Shown: positions 1-8,832 of the stretch, one piece after another
Numbering within the stretch: position 1 is the first letter of the stretch
Layout of the letters: every line of letters begins with the position of its first letter
Notes under the pieces: model-generated
Databases searched by the model: none
The model's input: only the letters and a program-made list of their open reading frames with translations
What the model was told of the DNA's origin: nothing
NCBI GenBank assembly: GCA_038531745.1
Contig: JBCBBJ010000008.1
Location: 81,262 to 145,261, forward strand
DNA: 64,000 nt
Source: CALLPQ01 sp038531745
GTDB lineage: Bacteria; Pseudomonadota; Alphaproteobacteria; Caulobacterales; Parvularculaceae
Reading direction: 5' to 3'
Program-made: the position numbers and the translations under genes

Positions 1-267
1 AGCGCATACAAAAGGGCGGGTAAAATAAACTTCGTTTGTATACGGTTTTAAGGCATGTCTGATTGAATTTTAGTCGAAAATTCTAATCCTTCGAGACGCC
101 CCTCGGGCTCCTCAGGATAAGGTTTTTCACGTAAAAACATCACGTTCCTCATCTTGAGGAGAGCGCGTCAGCGGTCGTCTCGGAGGATGAAAGTCGACCG
201 CGACTGAAGCGAACATGCTCTAAGAGCCCAGCCGAAAAGTCTATTTTCGGTTAGACTCTAACGACGA
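1..267. other. Intergenic stretch with inverted repeats, no gene
   Basis: No convincing coding sequence is present. Three structures are visible: a short inverted repeat ATACAAA/TTTGTAT (6-12 and 35-41), a long imperfect palindromic repeat (86-188, listed separately) and a 7-bp stem CCGAAAA/TTTTCGG (232-238 and 244-250). The last lies just downstream of the leftward operon and could terminate it, although no T-run follows it on the minus strand. Confidence 0.5.
86..188. repeat. Imperfect palindromic intergenic repeat element
   Basis: The left arm ATCCTTCGAGACG, followed by a CTCCTCAGGATAAGG block, is mirrored by CCTCATCTTGAGGAG and CGTCTCGGAGGAT in the right arm. The element therefore folds into a long, mismatched hairpin of about 100 nt. 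Similar palindromes with TCCTCA..GATGAGG cores are common between alphaproteobacterial genes, usually as many dispersed copies. The copy number in this genome cannot be judged here. Confidence 0.7.
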
Positions 268-1077
268 CTACTCGCCCTTAAAGTCTGGTTTCCGTTTGGT
301 GATAAATGCCGCGACGCCTTCGGGGAAATCATGAGACTGGCTCAGAATATATTGAAAATCCGCCTCAAGCGCCGTGATCTCCTCACGCGATCCATAATGG
401 GCGGCCCGCAAAATCTTCTTGGCATATTTTAGCGATAGGGGCGCCTTCATCGCCAGGGCCTTGGCGCGCTCAAGCACTTTTTCCTGAAGCGCATCATCAT
501 CCTCCACCGCGTTGGCAACGCCAGCCTCCAGGCATTCTTGCGCACTTGCCTTGCGCCCCTCGGCGATCATTTCAAAGGCGCGTTGGTACCCGAAGGCGCG
601 CAGCATAAACCATGTGGCCCCGCCATCGGGCACCAGACTAATCGCGGTGAACGGGGCATAGATATAAGCGCTCCGTGCCATGACAATCAGATCACAAGAC
701 AGCGCCACGGCCATCATCACGCCAGCCGTTGCCCCGTTTAGCGCAGCAATATAGGTTTTGTCTGACCGGCAGATCGCGTCCACCAGCGGTTTATAGTCTT
801 TGAGAATATGTTGGGAGATCGTGGAATGTTCTTTTTGCATCCCTTCGGCAAGATCAGCACCCGCACTAAAGCCGCGACCCTCCCCCGTGAGGATGACAAT
901 TCGGACCGCCACGCTATTCTCCGCCCGATCAAGCGCCTGCGATAAGGCAAGCCGCAAATCCTTGTTGGCAGCATTCATCTGCTTTGGCCGATTTAGGCAG
1001 ATGATCGCAACCGCCCCATCCTCCCGGTAGAGCACACTATCATTAACGAGGGGCTCGCTTTCATGGGCAACACTCAT
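268..1077 (-). CDS. Enoyl-CoA hydratase/isomerase (crotonase) family protein
   Basis: The 269-residue protein has the crotonase fold, with the oxyanion-hole motif SAGADLAEG and the second-half motif PDGGATWFM. I chose the ATG at 1077 because AAGGA lies 8 nt upstream; a longer reading from 1164 has no good ribosome site. By alignment from memory, both glutamates used by classical hydratases are replaced (by Ala and Phe), while the Asp of the PDGG motif is kept. That pattern resembles PaaG-type isomerases rather than true hydratases. It is the last gene of a leftward run, 28 nt after a racemase-like CoA enzyme, so both may act in breakdown of branched or unusual acyl-CoAs. The family is certain; the exact reaction is inferred. 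Confidence 0.88.
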   Translation of the reverse strand: MSVAHESEPLVNDSVLYREDGAVAIICLNRPKQMNAANKDLRLALSQALDRAENSVAVRIVILTGEGRGFSAGADLAEGMQKEHSTISQHILKDYKPLVDAICRSDKTYIAALNGATAGVMMAVALSCDLIVMARSAYIYAPFTAISLVPDGGATWFMLRAFGYQRAFEMIAEGRKASAQECLEAGVANAVEDDDALQEKVLERAKALAMKAPLSLKYAKKILRAAHYGSREEITALEADFQYILSQSHDFPEGVAAFITKRKPDFKGE

Positions 1078-1105
1078 GGTCATTCCTTTTCTTGGTCGAA
1101 CCGGC

Positions 1106-2305
1106 TTAGGAGGCCGCTTCAATAATCTGCCGGTCCAAAAGCTGGTCGATAGCGTCATCGCCATAGGACAATGACGCCAGAATTTCGCGGGTATGGTGAC
1201 CCTTCACCGCGATGGTTGGGGCGGGTTCATCAGGGTCAAGGGGGGTTTTGGCAAAACGCGGCGCAGCCGCCGGCTGTCGGCGGGCGCCAAGCGCACCCTT
1301 GGCCGAAGAAACCTCACTAACCCGCACCTGATTGTGCGGATGATCCGGGGCCTGATCATAGGTCAAAACTGGTGTGACGCATGCATCGGTTCCATCAAAA
1401 AGATCTGACCAATGACCCAAGGCGTGCTGGCGGAAAGTGTCTTCCAACTGCTTGTGTTGGGCCGACCAATATTGGCGATCATTTTGCCCGCCAAACGCCG
1501 CCGCATCAATTTCAAGAAGTGACAGGAGCAACGCAAAGAACTGGGGCTCAATCGCACCGACAGCCATAAAGCGCCCATCGGCAGTTTCATAACATCGATA
1601 ATAAGGCGCCGCCCCATCAAGCATATTGGCCGCGCGGGTTGGCTGCCATTGACCAATTGCCTCCAGCGAATGGACAACCCCCATCATGGCGCTAACCCCA
1701 TCAACAATCGCCGCATCAACAATATCGCCCTGGCCGGTTTTCTGGGCACGGAGCATTGCCGCCAAAAGACCAGCCACAAGAAACATCGACCCGCCGCCAT
1801 AGTCACCCATCAGATTCAACGGCACCGGTGGCGGTTGGTCCGCCGGGCCAAGGGCACCAAGCGCCCCGGTGATCGATAGGTAATTGATATCGTGACCCGC
1901 CATCTTGGCCCACGGCCCGGTCTGGCCCCAGCCGGTCATTCGCCCATAGACAAGCGCCGGATTAACGTCGTGGCAGTGTGCAGGCCCAACGCCCAGACGC
2001 TCCGCCACGCCGGGTCGATACCCCTCAATCAACGCATCGGCCGTTTTAACAAGGTCGAGAACGATTGCCGCGCCCTCTTCCCTACGCAGATCAACCACGA
2101 TTGACCGCTTACCGCGTTTTTCCACAAACGGCAGATGCAAGCCCGGGCGATCCACCAGAATAATCTCCGCCCCCATATCCGCGAGCATCTGCCCGGCAAA
2201 CGGCCCCGGGCCAATGCCCGCCAATTCGATCACCCGGAACCCCTCAAGGGGCCCGGGCGATTTCGCTTGGCGCGTTGTGGCGGAAATTCTCTCTGACGCA
2301 GTCAT
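1106..2305 (-). CDS. CaiB/BaiF CoA-transferase family, alpha-methylacyl-CoA racemase-like
   Basis: This class III CoA-transferase family protein (399 residues) most resembles alpha-methylacyl-CoA racemases, which interconvert 2R- and 2S-methylacyl-CoA during breakdown of branched chains. Visible racemase signatures are GHDINYL near residue 135 (His of the catalytic pair), NLMGDYGGG near 166 (catalytic Asp) and a GAIEPQFF block near 253. The start at ATG 2305 removes a 21-residue low-quality extension; no strong ribosome site was seen. It lies 87 nt after a ferredoxin reductase gene and 28 nt before the crotonase gene, fitting one transcript. A CoA transferase with another substrate remains possible. 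Confidence 0.85.
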   Translation of the reverse strand: MTASERISATTRQAKSPGPLEGFRVIELAGIGPGPFAGQMLADMGAEIILVDRPGLHLPFVEKRGKRSIVVDLRREEGAAIVLDLVKTADALIEGYRPGVAERLGVGPAHCHDVNPALVYGRMTGWGQTGPWAKMAGHDINYLSITGALGALGPADQPPPVPLNLMGDYGGGSMFLVAGLLAAMLRAQKTGQGDIVDAAIVDGVSAMMGVVHSLEAIGQWQPTRAANMLDGAAPYYRCYETADGRFMAVGAIEPQFFALLLSLLEIDAAAFGGQNDRQYWSAQHKQLEDTFRQHALGHWSDLFDGTDACVTPVLTYDQAPDHPHNQVRVSEVSSAKGALGARRQPAAAPRFAKTPLDPDEPAPTIAVKGHHTREILASLSYGDDAIDQLLDRQIIEAAS

Positions 2306-2392
2306 GCTTGGCAGTGTACCGGGCACCGCGACAATGAAAACGAAATTTTGCAGCCCGGCCGCGGGCATGCCCAGCAGGCATATACGGCTTGC

Positions 2393-3637
2393 CTAAACGG
2401 CCATGGCCAGGGCTTTTTTAGCGATGTCTTTAATTGGCACCGACAAATCAGCCAGGTGCGTTTTATCGGGCGCGGCGCCTTTGGCGATCATCATTTTAGC
2501 CACCATGTAATCGGGCGCACTATTGATCGCATCCGCCGCGATGAGCCGCGTGTCTTTGAAATAAAAAACCGAAAATTGCCGATCTTCGGGCGTGCCGCGC
2601 ACCACATGATCATCAAAGCCATGGCTCAGTCCGGCAATCTGCAATTTCAGATCATATTGGTCCGACCAGAACCACGGCACATCAAGGGTTGGTTGGGCCT
2701 CGCCCATGATTTTTGCGGCAACGCATTTGCCCTGTTCGATCGCATTGTGAACACTTTCCAAACGCCCCTGGCCGCCATAGGGCCAGAGCGGTCTGACGGT
2801 ACAATCACCCGCCGCATAAATTGCCGGGTCGCTGGTCATCCCATTGACGTCAACAACAATACCGTCGGCGCAGGAAAGACCACACTGCACCGCAAGCTGA
2901 TCATTGGGAATGATCCCTATACCCACAAGCACAAGATCGGCCATAAGGGCGTCCCCACCATCAAGGGAGATTGAGACCGCACCGTCGCCAAAGGTTTCAA
3001 GCGCGCTGGCTTGCGCAGCCGTACGGACTATCACTCCTTGGCGTTCATGCTCATTTTGGAAAAACTGCGACATCACCGGGCTTGTCACCCGGGCGAGAAC
3101 ACGGTCCTCCCGCTCCAAAACGGTTACCGCAAGACCCATTTCCCGCGCCACCGCCGCCGCTTCCAGACCGATGTAACCGGCCCCAATGATCGCCAGACGC
3201 TGGCCCGGTTTCATATGGGGTTTGATCGCCTTCACATCGCCCAAGGTCCGCAGATCAAAAACAAAAGGCCCATCGGCACCGGCAATCGGTAAGGGGCGGG
3301 GCCGCGCGCCTGTAGAAATAATTAGTGTACTGTACGATATCTTTTTGCCGTCAGCAAGCGCCACAGTCCGCGCATCCCGGTCAATTGCCACCGCGCGATT
3401 TCCAAGCATGTAGGATATTTTTTGGTCACGATACCAATCGGCTGGTTTCAAAAATAATCGCTCCTCGGCAAAACCGCCTTTCATATAGGCTTTTGAAAGG
3501 GGTGGACGCTGATAGGGCGATACCGGCTCGTCACCGATGAGGGTAATGGTTTGGTCATTCCCGTACTGACGCAGGGATGCAATGGCCTGCGCACCAGCCT
3601 GGCCACCGCCGATAACAATAATGTCAGAATGCGCCAT
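2393..3637 (-). CDS. FAD-dependent NAD(P)H:ferredoxin reductase
   Basis: A 414-residue pyridine nucleotide-disulfide oxidoreductase of the rhodocoxin/putidaredoxin reductase type. Such enzymes pass electrons from NAD(P)H to a small ferredoxin that feeds a cytochrome P450 or a Rieske oxygenase. The FAD-binding GGGQAGAQA motif is at residue 9, the NAD-binding GAGYIGLEAA motif near 151, and the YAAGDC motif near 275. A C-terminal reductase domain with PWFWSDQYD follows. No ferredoxin, P450 or oxygenase gene lies in the window, so the partner is unknown. It sits between the formaldehyde genes (27 nt) and the racemase-like gene. A link to an oxidative demethylase that releases formaldehyde is attractive but only inferred. 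Confidence 0.92.
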   Translation of the reverse strand: MAHSDIIVIGGGQAGAQAIASLRQYGNDQTITLIGDEPVSPYQRPPLSKAYMKGGFAEERLFLKPADWYRDQKISYMLGNRAVAIDRDARTVALADGKKISYSTLIISTGARPRPLPIAGADGPFVFDLRTLGDVKAIKPHMKPGQRLAIIGAGYIGLEAAAVAREMGLAVTVLEREDRVLARVTSPVMSQFFQNEHERQGVIVRTAAQASALETFGDGAVSISLDGGDALMADLVLVGIGIIPNDQLAVQCGLSCADGIVVDVNGMTSDPAIYAAGDCTVRPLWPYGGQGRLESVHNAIEQGKCVAAKIMGEAQPTLDVPWFWSDQYDLKLQIAGLSHGFDDHVVRGTPEDRQFSVFYFKDTRLIAADAINSAPDYMVAKMMIAKGAAPDKTHLADLSVPIKDIAKKALAMAV

Positions 3638-3664
3638 GATCGTTGGTCGTCCCTTTCTCGGTCA

Positions 3665-4519
3665 TTAATCTTGGGTCAATTGCTGGTGATGCCACCGCAA
3701 ATGATCCTCCATAAACGTCGCGATAAAATTATAGGTATGGTCATAACCCGGCTGCATGCGCAGGCGAACCGATTGACCCGTATTTTGGGCCGCCCGCGCA
3801 AAGAGCTGCGGCTTGAGTTGATCGTCAAGAAAAGGATCTTCTGTTCCCTGGTCAATAAGGATTGACGTTTGCGTGGGCCCTCGATCTGTCAAAAGAGCGA
3901 CCGCGTCGGCATTGCGCCATGCGTTCTCATCAGGGCCAAGATAGGCCGTCAGGGCCTTCTTCCCCCAAGGCACACTTGACGGGGCAACGATTGGGGCAAA
4001 CGCGGTACAGCTGCGATAAAGATTGCGGTGTTTCAGGTAGAGCGTCAGGGCCCCATGCCCGCCCATGGAGTGGCCAAAAATGCCAATTGCGTTCACGTCA
4101 ACGGGAAACTGCCCCTTGATAACCCCCATCAGCTCGCGGGTGATATAGTCTTCCATTTGATAATGCATATGCCAGGGCGCGCGCGTGGCGTTCACATAGA
4201 ACCCAGCCCCAAGGCCCAGATCATAAGCCCCATCGGGGTCATCGGGCACGCCGGGTCCGCGCGGACTCGTATCCGGCGCCACAATTACTAGCCCTAACTC
4301 AGCCGCAATTTTTTGCGCCCCTGCCTTGGTGATGAAATTTTCTTCTGTACAGGTAAGCCCCGAAAGCCAGAAAAGAACCGGTAGGCGAACCGCCTTGTCG
4401 CGCGCCTGTGGCGGCACAAAGACCGCAAACCGCATCGTACACTGACAAACAGCGCTCTCGTGGGTAAAAATTCCCTGTGTGCCCTCGAAAATTTTCGTGG
4501 TTGAGATGGTTTCCAGCAT
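3665..4519 (-). CDS. fghA: S-formylglutathione hydrolase
   Basis: A 284-residue esterase D family serine hydrolase that splits S-formylglutathione into formate and glutathione, the second step of glutathione-dependent formaldehyde detoxification. Visible motifs are the oxyanion-region LSGLTCTEENF, the nucleophile elbow GHSMGGHGAL (Ser near residue 153), the acid loop QGTEDPFL near 226 and the catalytic His in GYDHTYNF near 259. Length matches the family. It follows the class III alcohol dehydrogenase gene by 25 nt, the classical pairing, so substrate and role are secure. Confidence 0.96.
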   Translation of the reverse strand: MLETISTTKIFEGTQGIFTHESAVCQCTMRFAVFVPPQARDKAVRLPVLFWLSGLTCTEENFITKAGAQKIAAELGLVIVAPDTSPRGPGVPDDPDGAYDLGLGAGFYVNATRAPWHMHYQMEDYITRELMGVIKGQFPVDVNAIGIFGHSMGGHGALTLYLKHRNLYRSCTAFAPIVAPSSVPWGKKALTAYLGPDENAWRNADAVALLTDRGPTQTSILIDQGTEDPFLDDQLKPQLFARAAQNTGQSVRLRMQPGYDHTYNFIATFMEDHLRWHHQQLTQD

Positions 4520-4544
4520 CCAATTTATCCCTCAAACCGCGAGA

Positions 4545-5657
4545 TTAATAGACAATCACGGAACGGATGCTCTCACCATGATGCATCAGATCAAAGGCCG
4601 TGTTGATCTCTTCCAAAGGTAAGCGGTGGGTGATCAGCGGATCAATGGCGATCTTCTCCCCCATATACCAATCGACAATTTTTGGCGTGTCCGTGCGCCC
4701 ACGCGCACCGCCAAAGGCAGAGCCTTTCCAGACGCGGCCCGTGACCAGTTGAAAAGGCCGTGTGGAGATTTCTTTGCCCGCCTCAGCAACGCCAATAATG
4801 ATTGATTGACCCCAACCGCGATGGCAGCTTTCCAACGCCTGACGCATCACGTCGGTGTTGCCAGTGCAGTCGAACGAGTAATCAACCCCGCCATCGCTCA
4901 AACCCGTTACCGCATCAACGATATTTGCCGCGCCCACGGCATGGGCATCAACAAAGTCCGTCATCCCGAACTGTCGTGCCATCGCCTCCCGACCAGGATT
5001 GATATCTACACCAATGATTTTTTCTGCCCCGACGAGCCGTGCGCCCTGGATCACATTAAGCCCAATACCGCCGAGCCCGAATACTGCGACGCTGGCCCCG
5101 ACTTCAACCCCCGCGGTCCACACAACCGCCCCAATACCGGTGGTCACTCCGCAACCGATGTAACACGCTGTCTCAAAGGGAGCGTCTTTGCGAATTTTCG
5201 CCACCGATACCTCCGGCAGCACCGTAAAATTCGAAAAGGTTGAACACCCCATATAATGGGCAATCGACTGACCTTTAAAGGAAAACCGGCTGGTGCCATC
5301 GGGCATCACGCCCTGCCCTTGAGTGGCGCGAACCGCCGTACACAGATTGCTCTTGCCGGAAAGACAAGTCTTACATTGGCGGCACTCGGCGGTATAAAGC
5401 GGTATCACATGGTCACCGGGCACCACACTGGTGACGCCCGCGCCAACCTCGCGCACAATACCAGCGCCCTCATGGCCAAGCACGCTGGGAAAGATGCCTT
5501 CGGAATCCTTACCCGCCAGCGTATAGCCATCGGTGTGGCAAACACCGGTTGCCATAATTTCCACAAGCACCTCACCGGCCCGCGGGCCTGCCACATCTAT
5601 CTCGTCAATGACCAGCGGTTGGTTTTCAGCAAGGGCAATCGCAGCGCGGCTTTTCAT
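4545..5657 (-). CDS. adhC: S-(hydroxymethyl)glutathione dehydrogenase (class III alcohol dehydrogenase)
   Basis: A 370-residue zinc-dependent dehydrogenase that oxidises S-hydroxymethylglutathione, formed from formaldehyde and glutathione, to S-formylglutathione with NAD+. The catalytic zinc ligands are in GVCHTDGYTL and GHEGAGIV. The structural zinc site has four cysteines in CRQCKTCLSGKSNLC near residue 92, and the NAD motif is FGLGGIGLNVI. It is the first gene of the leftward operon and is divergent from a TauE/SafE permease, leaving 158 nt for promoters. Such enzymes also reduce S-nitrosoglutathione, so protection against nitrosative stress is a second possible role. Confidence 0.97.
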   Translation of the reverse strand: MKSRAAIALAENQPLVIDEIDVAGPRAGEVLVEIMATGVCHTDGYTLAGKDSEGIFPSVLGHEGAGIVREVGAGVTSVVPGDHVIPLYTAECRQCKTCLSGKSNLCTAVRATQGQGVMPDGTSRFSFKGQSIAHYMGCSTFSNFTVLPEVSVAKIRKDAPFETACYIGCGVTTGIGAVVWTAGVEVGASVAVFGLGGIGLNVIQGARLVGAEKIIGVDINPGREAMARQFGMTDFVDAHAVGAANIVDAVTGLSDGGVDYSFDCTGNTDVMRQALESCHRGWGQSIIIGVAEAGKEISTRPFQLVTGRVWKGSAFGGARGRTDTPKIVDWYMGEKIAIDPLITHRLPLEEINTAFDLMHHGESIRSVIVY

Positions 5658-5815
5658 GATGGTCTCATCAATTGTCTATCGGTGTTCGACAATAGCACCA
5701 TATCAGGCCCCACCGCTTGGCACGAGCCCCGTTTTTCCGCTAACGCTGGCCCGGGCGGAGAGACCTGTTCCGTCGTCCCCCTTCCCCCCGTACTGGCGAA
5801 AGGCATTGCGATATC

Positions 5816-6592
5816 ATGGTCTGGCTTTTGGCCCTGTTGTTTTTTGTCACGGCGCTCCTCTATGCCGCCGCAGGGTTTGGCGGCGGCTCAACTTATAATG
5901 CGCTTCTTGTTGTGTACGGAACGGATTACACAATCCTGCCGGTGATTGCGTTGATCTGTAACATCATTGTTGTTGCTGGCGGTGTCGTCACGTTTCACCG
6001 CCATGGCCATCTGCATGCGGCCCGCCTTGCGCCCTATCTTGCGGCCTCGATTCCCGCCGCCTGGCTCGGTGGCCGACTGCCCGTACCGGAAGCGTTGTTT
6101 GTGGGCCTGTTAGGGCTTTTGCTGGTGGCAAATAGTCTTGCCATGATCGTGACGCGGGGTGTGCCCGATCACACCGCTGCAACCATGCCGCAGACCAAGG
6201 GCTTTGATATCCGGCTTGCCGCCATCGCCATGGCAATCGGTTTTTTGGCAGGTCTTGTGGGTATTGGTGGGGGTATTTTTCTGGCGCCGGTTTTGTACCG
6301 TTTGAACTGGGGATCACCAAAGGCCATCGCGGCGTCGGCCAGTCTTTTTATCCTGATGAACTCTGCCGCTGGCCTCTTCGGTCAATTAATGAAAGCGCCC
6401 CTGGCCGATATCATGGACGGCCTCAGTTCGTATCTTTATCTATTTCCGGCTGTTGCCCTCGGCGGTTTGTCGGGCTCCCTTCTCGCTAACCGTGTTTTGC
6501 CGGACGCAATCATCAGACAACTGACGGCTTTGCTTTTATTCTGTGTGGGGGCGCGTCTTCTTTGGCGCTGGGTTCAGATGATGGCTGCTTAA
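5816..6592 (+). CDS. TauE/SafE family sulfite/sulfonate exporter-like permease
   Basis: An integral membrane protein of 258 residues with about eight hydrophobic segments and the family's two glycine-rich half motifs, AAAGFGGGS near the N-terminus and GLVGIGGGIF in the middle. Members move sulfite, sulfoacetate or other small organic anions across the inner membrane; the substrate cannot be told from sequence. The start has AAAGG about 10 nt upstream. Its stop codon overlaps that of the convergent moeA gene. It is divergent from the formaldehyde genes, but nothing ties it functionally to them. Confidence 0.88.
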   Translation: MVWLLALLFFVTALLYAAAGFGGGSTYNALLVVYGTDYTILPVIALICNIIVVAGGVVTFHRHGHLHAARLAPYLAASIPAAWLGGRLPVPEALFVGLLGLLLVANSLAMIVTRGVPDHTAATMPQTKGFDIRLAAIAMAIGFLAGLVGIGGGIFLAPVLYRLNWGSPKAIAASASLFILMNSAAGLFGQLMKAPLADIMDGLSSYLYLFPAVALGGLSGSLLANRVLPDAIIRQLTALLLFCVGARLLWRWVQMMAA

Positions 6593-7824
6593 TGCAAATG
6601 CGTGAACTGAACGGACGCACCTGCAGGCAACGCTTTTGCCCTGGGCATCCGGCGCACCAGCGCATTACAGGTGGCAAAGGGCAGGATGAGCGCACTGTCC
6701 TGATTGGGCGCCGCCGTTATTTGCCATCCCGCCGGTGCCAACACGGCCTTCGCCCGCAAAAAAGTCTCTCGCTGGCCGTTGGCGCTAATGTCTGCCGTGA
6801 GCAAACCGGAAAGAGCCGTTGACATTGATGGTTGCCCACCCATCGCCGCGATCAGGGGCCGTAAAAATAAATGCGCCGTCACCATGGCCGAGGCCGGATT
6901 TCCCGGTAAGCCAATTACCGGAACCTTTCCGGCCGCACCGTTCGTGTGACCAAACCAGGTGGGCTTGCCGGGTTTGACGGCAATTTTGGAAAAGACAAGC
7001 GCGCCATGGGCCAACGCGAACGCACGCTTCATATGGTCATGGTCACCAACCGACGCACCGCCCACGGGGACGACAATATCAGCGCCGTCAGCATACGCCC
7101 TTTCAAAAACCCGCGTAAGCGCCTTTAGATCATCGGGCACGCAGCCAAGATGGGTTGGCAGCCCGCCCCATTGCGTGATTAGCGGGCCAAGTCCGAGCGG
7201 ATTCGCGTCAACAATTTCGCCCGGTGCCAGCGCTTTTTTACCGAGCGGTACGAGTTCATCGCCATTGGTAAAAAACATCACCCGTGGCTGGCGATAGACC
7301 CGCACCCGCGCCACATTACCCGCAGCAAAAACAGCCCCATGGAACGCCGTCAGCGCGGTGCCTTTTTGGGCAAGGCAATCGCCCGCTGAAAAATCGAGCC
7401 CCGCCGGGCGGATATGGCGCGGGGCCGTCTGACCCTGCGTCACCGTAACGATATCACCCGACCGCACAGCGTGTTCCTGAATGAGAACATGGTCCGCACC
7501 AGCGGGCACCGGTGCCCCGGTAAAAATCCGCACCGCTTGCCCGGTACCCACAGTACCAGAAAAAGGCGTGCCCGCGGGAGCTTCCCCAATCACGGTCAGC
7601 GACGCCCCCTCAGCCATATCGGCAAAACGCACGGCATAGCCATCCATCGCAGCAGCGGCAAAGGGTGGCTGGGTATGATCCGTAAAAACAGCATCGGCAA
7701 GAATACGGCCCGCGCACTGATCAATGCCGATTTCTTCTGGCGGCATTGTCACAACGTTGGCCGTCAGCATTGAAACTGCCGTTTCTACACTGATCATAGT
7801 GGGGATGGTACTACGCTCATCCAT
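6589..7824 (-). CDS. moeA: Molybdopterin molybdotransferase MoeA
   Basis: MoeA (411 residues) inserts molybdate into adenylylated molybdopterin, the last common step of molybdenum cofactor synthesis. Family features are the early substrate loop AAAMDGYAVR, the central VGGASVGDHDH stretch and the GLPGNPASAMV motif. I prefer the ATG at 7824, which overlaps the moaC stop and has GGAAAG about 10 nt upstream; a GTG at 7842 is the alternative. It is the last gene of the leftward moa run. Its stop overlaps that of the convergent permease within the same TTAA. Confidence 0.95.
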   Translation of the reverse strand: MDERSTIPTMISVETAVSMLTANVVTMPPEEIGIDQCAGRILADAVFTDHTQPPFAAAAMDGYAVRFADMAEGASLTVIGEAPAGTPFSGTVGTGQAVRIFTGAPVPAGADHVLIQEHAVRSGDIVTVTQGQTAPRHIRPAGLDFSAGDCLAQKGTALTAFHGAVFAAGNVARVRVYRQPRVMFFTNGDELVPLGKKALAPGEIVDANPLGLGPLITQWGGLPTHLGCVPDDLKALTRVFERAYADGADIVVPVGGASVGDHDHMKRAFALAHGALVFSKIAVKPGKPTWFGHTNGAAGKVPVIGLPGNPASAMVTAHLFLRPLIAAMGGQPSMSTALSGLLTADISANGQRETFLRAKAVLAPAGWQITAAPNQDSALILPFATCNALVRRMPRAKALPAGASVQFTHLH

Positions 7825-8290
7825 CAAAATCTGACTTTCCACCGGTCTTTTTGAGGAGGCGAATACCGGTAATCACCATGGATTTATCAACGGCCTTGGC
7901 CATGTCATAAATGGTGAGGCACGCCGTCGATACCGCCATAAGCGCCTCCATCTCAACGCCGGTTTTGCCCGTTGTTTTGACCTGCGCTTCCACGCGAAAG
8001 GCATGGGCAGCTTCATCGGGCGTGACGGATACTTCAATACCGGTAATGGGCAGGGGGTGACATAGGGGAATAAGATCACTCGTGCGCTTTACGCCCATGA
8101 TCGCGGCAAGTTCAGCAACGACCGCAATATCGCCTTTTCCTTTCTTCTGGCGACGCACTTTTTCAAAGGTTTGTGAGCTGAAGACAACCTGCCCCTCTGC
8201 GACAGCCAAACGCGCAGTATCAGCCTTGTCGGAGACATCGACCATCCGCACACGGCCCTTATTGTCGAAATGGGTCAGGTCGTCGGCCAT
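7817..8290 (-). CDS. moaC: Cyclic pyranopterin monophosphate synthase MoaC
   Basis: MoaC (157 residues) acts after MoaA to make cyclic pyranopterin monophosphate from the 3',8-cyclo-GTP intermediate. Diagnostic motifs are LIPLCHPLPITG, KTTGKTGVEMEALMAVS and the AKAVDK region containing catalytic lysines. The ATG directly follows the moaB stop (TGAATG) and has a strong GGAGGTG ribosome site inside the end of moaB, so translation is probably coupled. Length is normal for the family. Confidence 0.97.
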   Translation of the reverse strand: MADDLTHFDNKGRVRMVDVSDKADTARLAVAEGQVVFSSQTFEKVRRQKKGKGDIAVVAELAAIMGVKRTSDLIPLCHPLPITGIEVSVTPDEAAHAFRVEAQVKTTGKTGVEMEALMAVSTACLTIYDMAKAVDKSMVITGIRLLKKTGGKSDFDG

Positions 8291-8821
8291 TCACACCTCC
8301 GCAAGACGCGGCATGATCTCCACCAGATTGCAGGGCTTGTGGCGGGAATCGAGTTGAAACGAAATGACCTTGTCCCAGCCATCTTTCACCGCCCCGTTTG
8401 ATCCCGGTAGCGCAAAGATAAAGGTACCGCCCGCCAACCCCGCCAGGGCGCGTGATTGCAAAGTCGAGAGACCAACTGATTGAAAACTCACCTGGTGAAA
8501 GATGACCGAAAAGCCATCAATCTCTTTGTCAAACAAGGGTCGCAAAGCTTCCGGCGTCACGTCGCGGCCGGTTAATCCGGTGCCCCCGGTGGTAATGACC
8601 ACATCTATTTCGGGATCGGCAATCCATGTTTTGACCGTGGTCTGAATAGTTTCACGATCATCGGGTACAATCTTGCGATCACCCAGCACATGGCCCGCCT
8701 GCGTTAGCCGCGCGATGAGGGTTGCGCCGGAGGTGTCATCGTCAATCGTGCGGGTGTCGGATACGGTCAGGATTGCGATCCGTACGGGGATAAAGGTCAG
8801 TCTCGGGTTGATACCGTGCAT
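8291..8821 (-). CDS. moaB: Molybdenum cofactor biosynthesis protein MoaB
   Basis: A 176-residue member of the MoaB/MogA family. The product binds molybdopterin and, as in MogA, may adenylylate it before metal insertion by MoeA. The signature VITTGGTGLTGRDVTPEAL and the GSNGAVKDGWDKVI block are both present. It lies 11 nt after moaE and abuts moaC. No separate mogA is seen in the window, so this protein may be the cell's adenylyltransferase; that is an inference. Confidence 0.94.
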   Translation of the reverse strand: MHGINPRLTFIPVRIAILTVSDTRTIDDDTSGATLIARLTQAGHVLGDRKIVPDDRETIQTTVKTWIADPEIDVVITTGGTGLTGRDVTPEALRPLFDKEIDGFSVIFHQVSFQSVGLSTLQSRALAGLAGGTFIFALPGSNGAVKDGWDKVISFQLDSRHKPCNLVEIMPRLAEV

Positions 8822-8832
8822 GGCGTAAGGGC

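Noticed and set aside
2348..2974. Long plus-strand frame over the ferredoxin reductase gene
   Set aside because: It is the antisense shadow of a clear FAD-dependent reductase with all family motifs.
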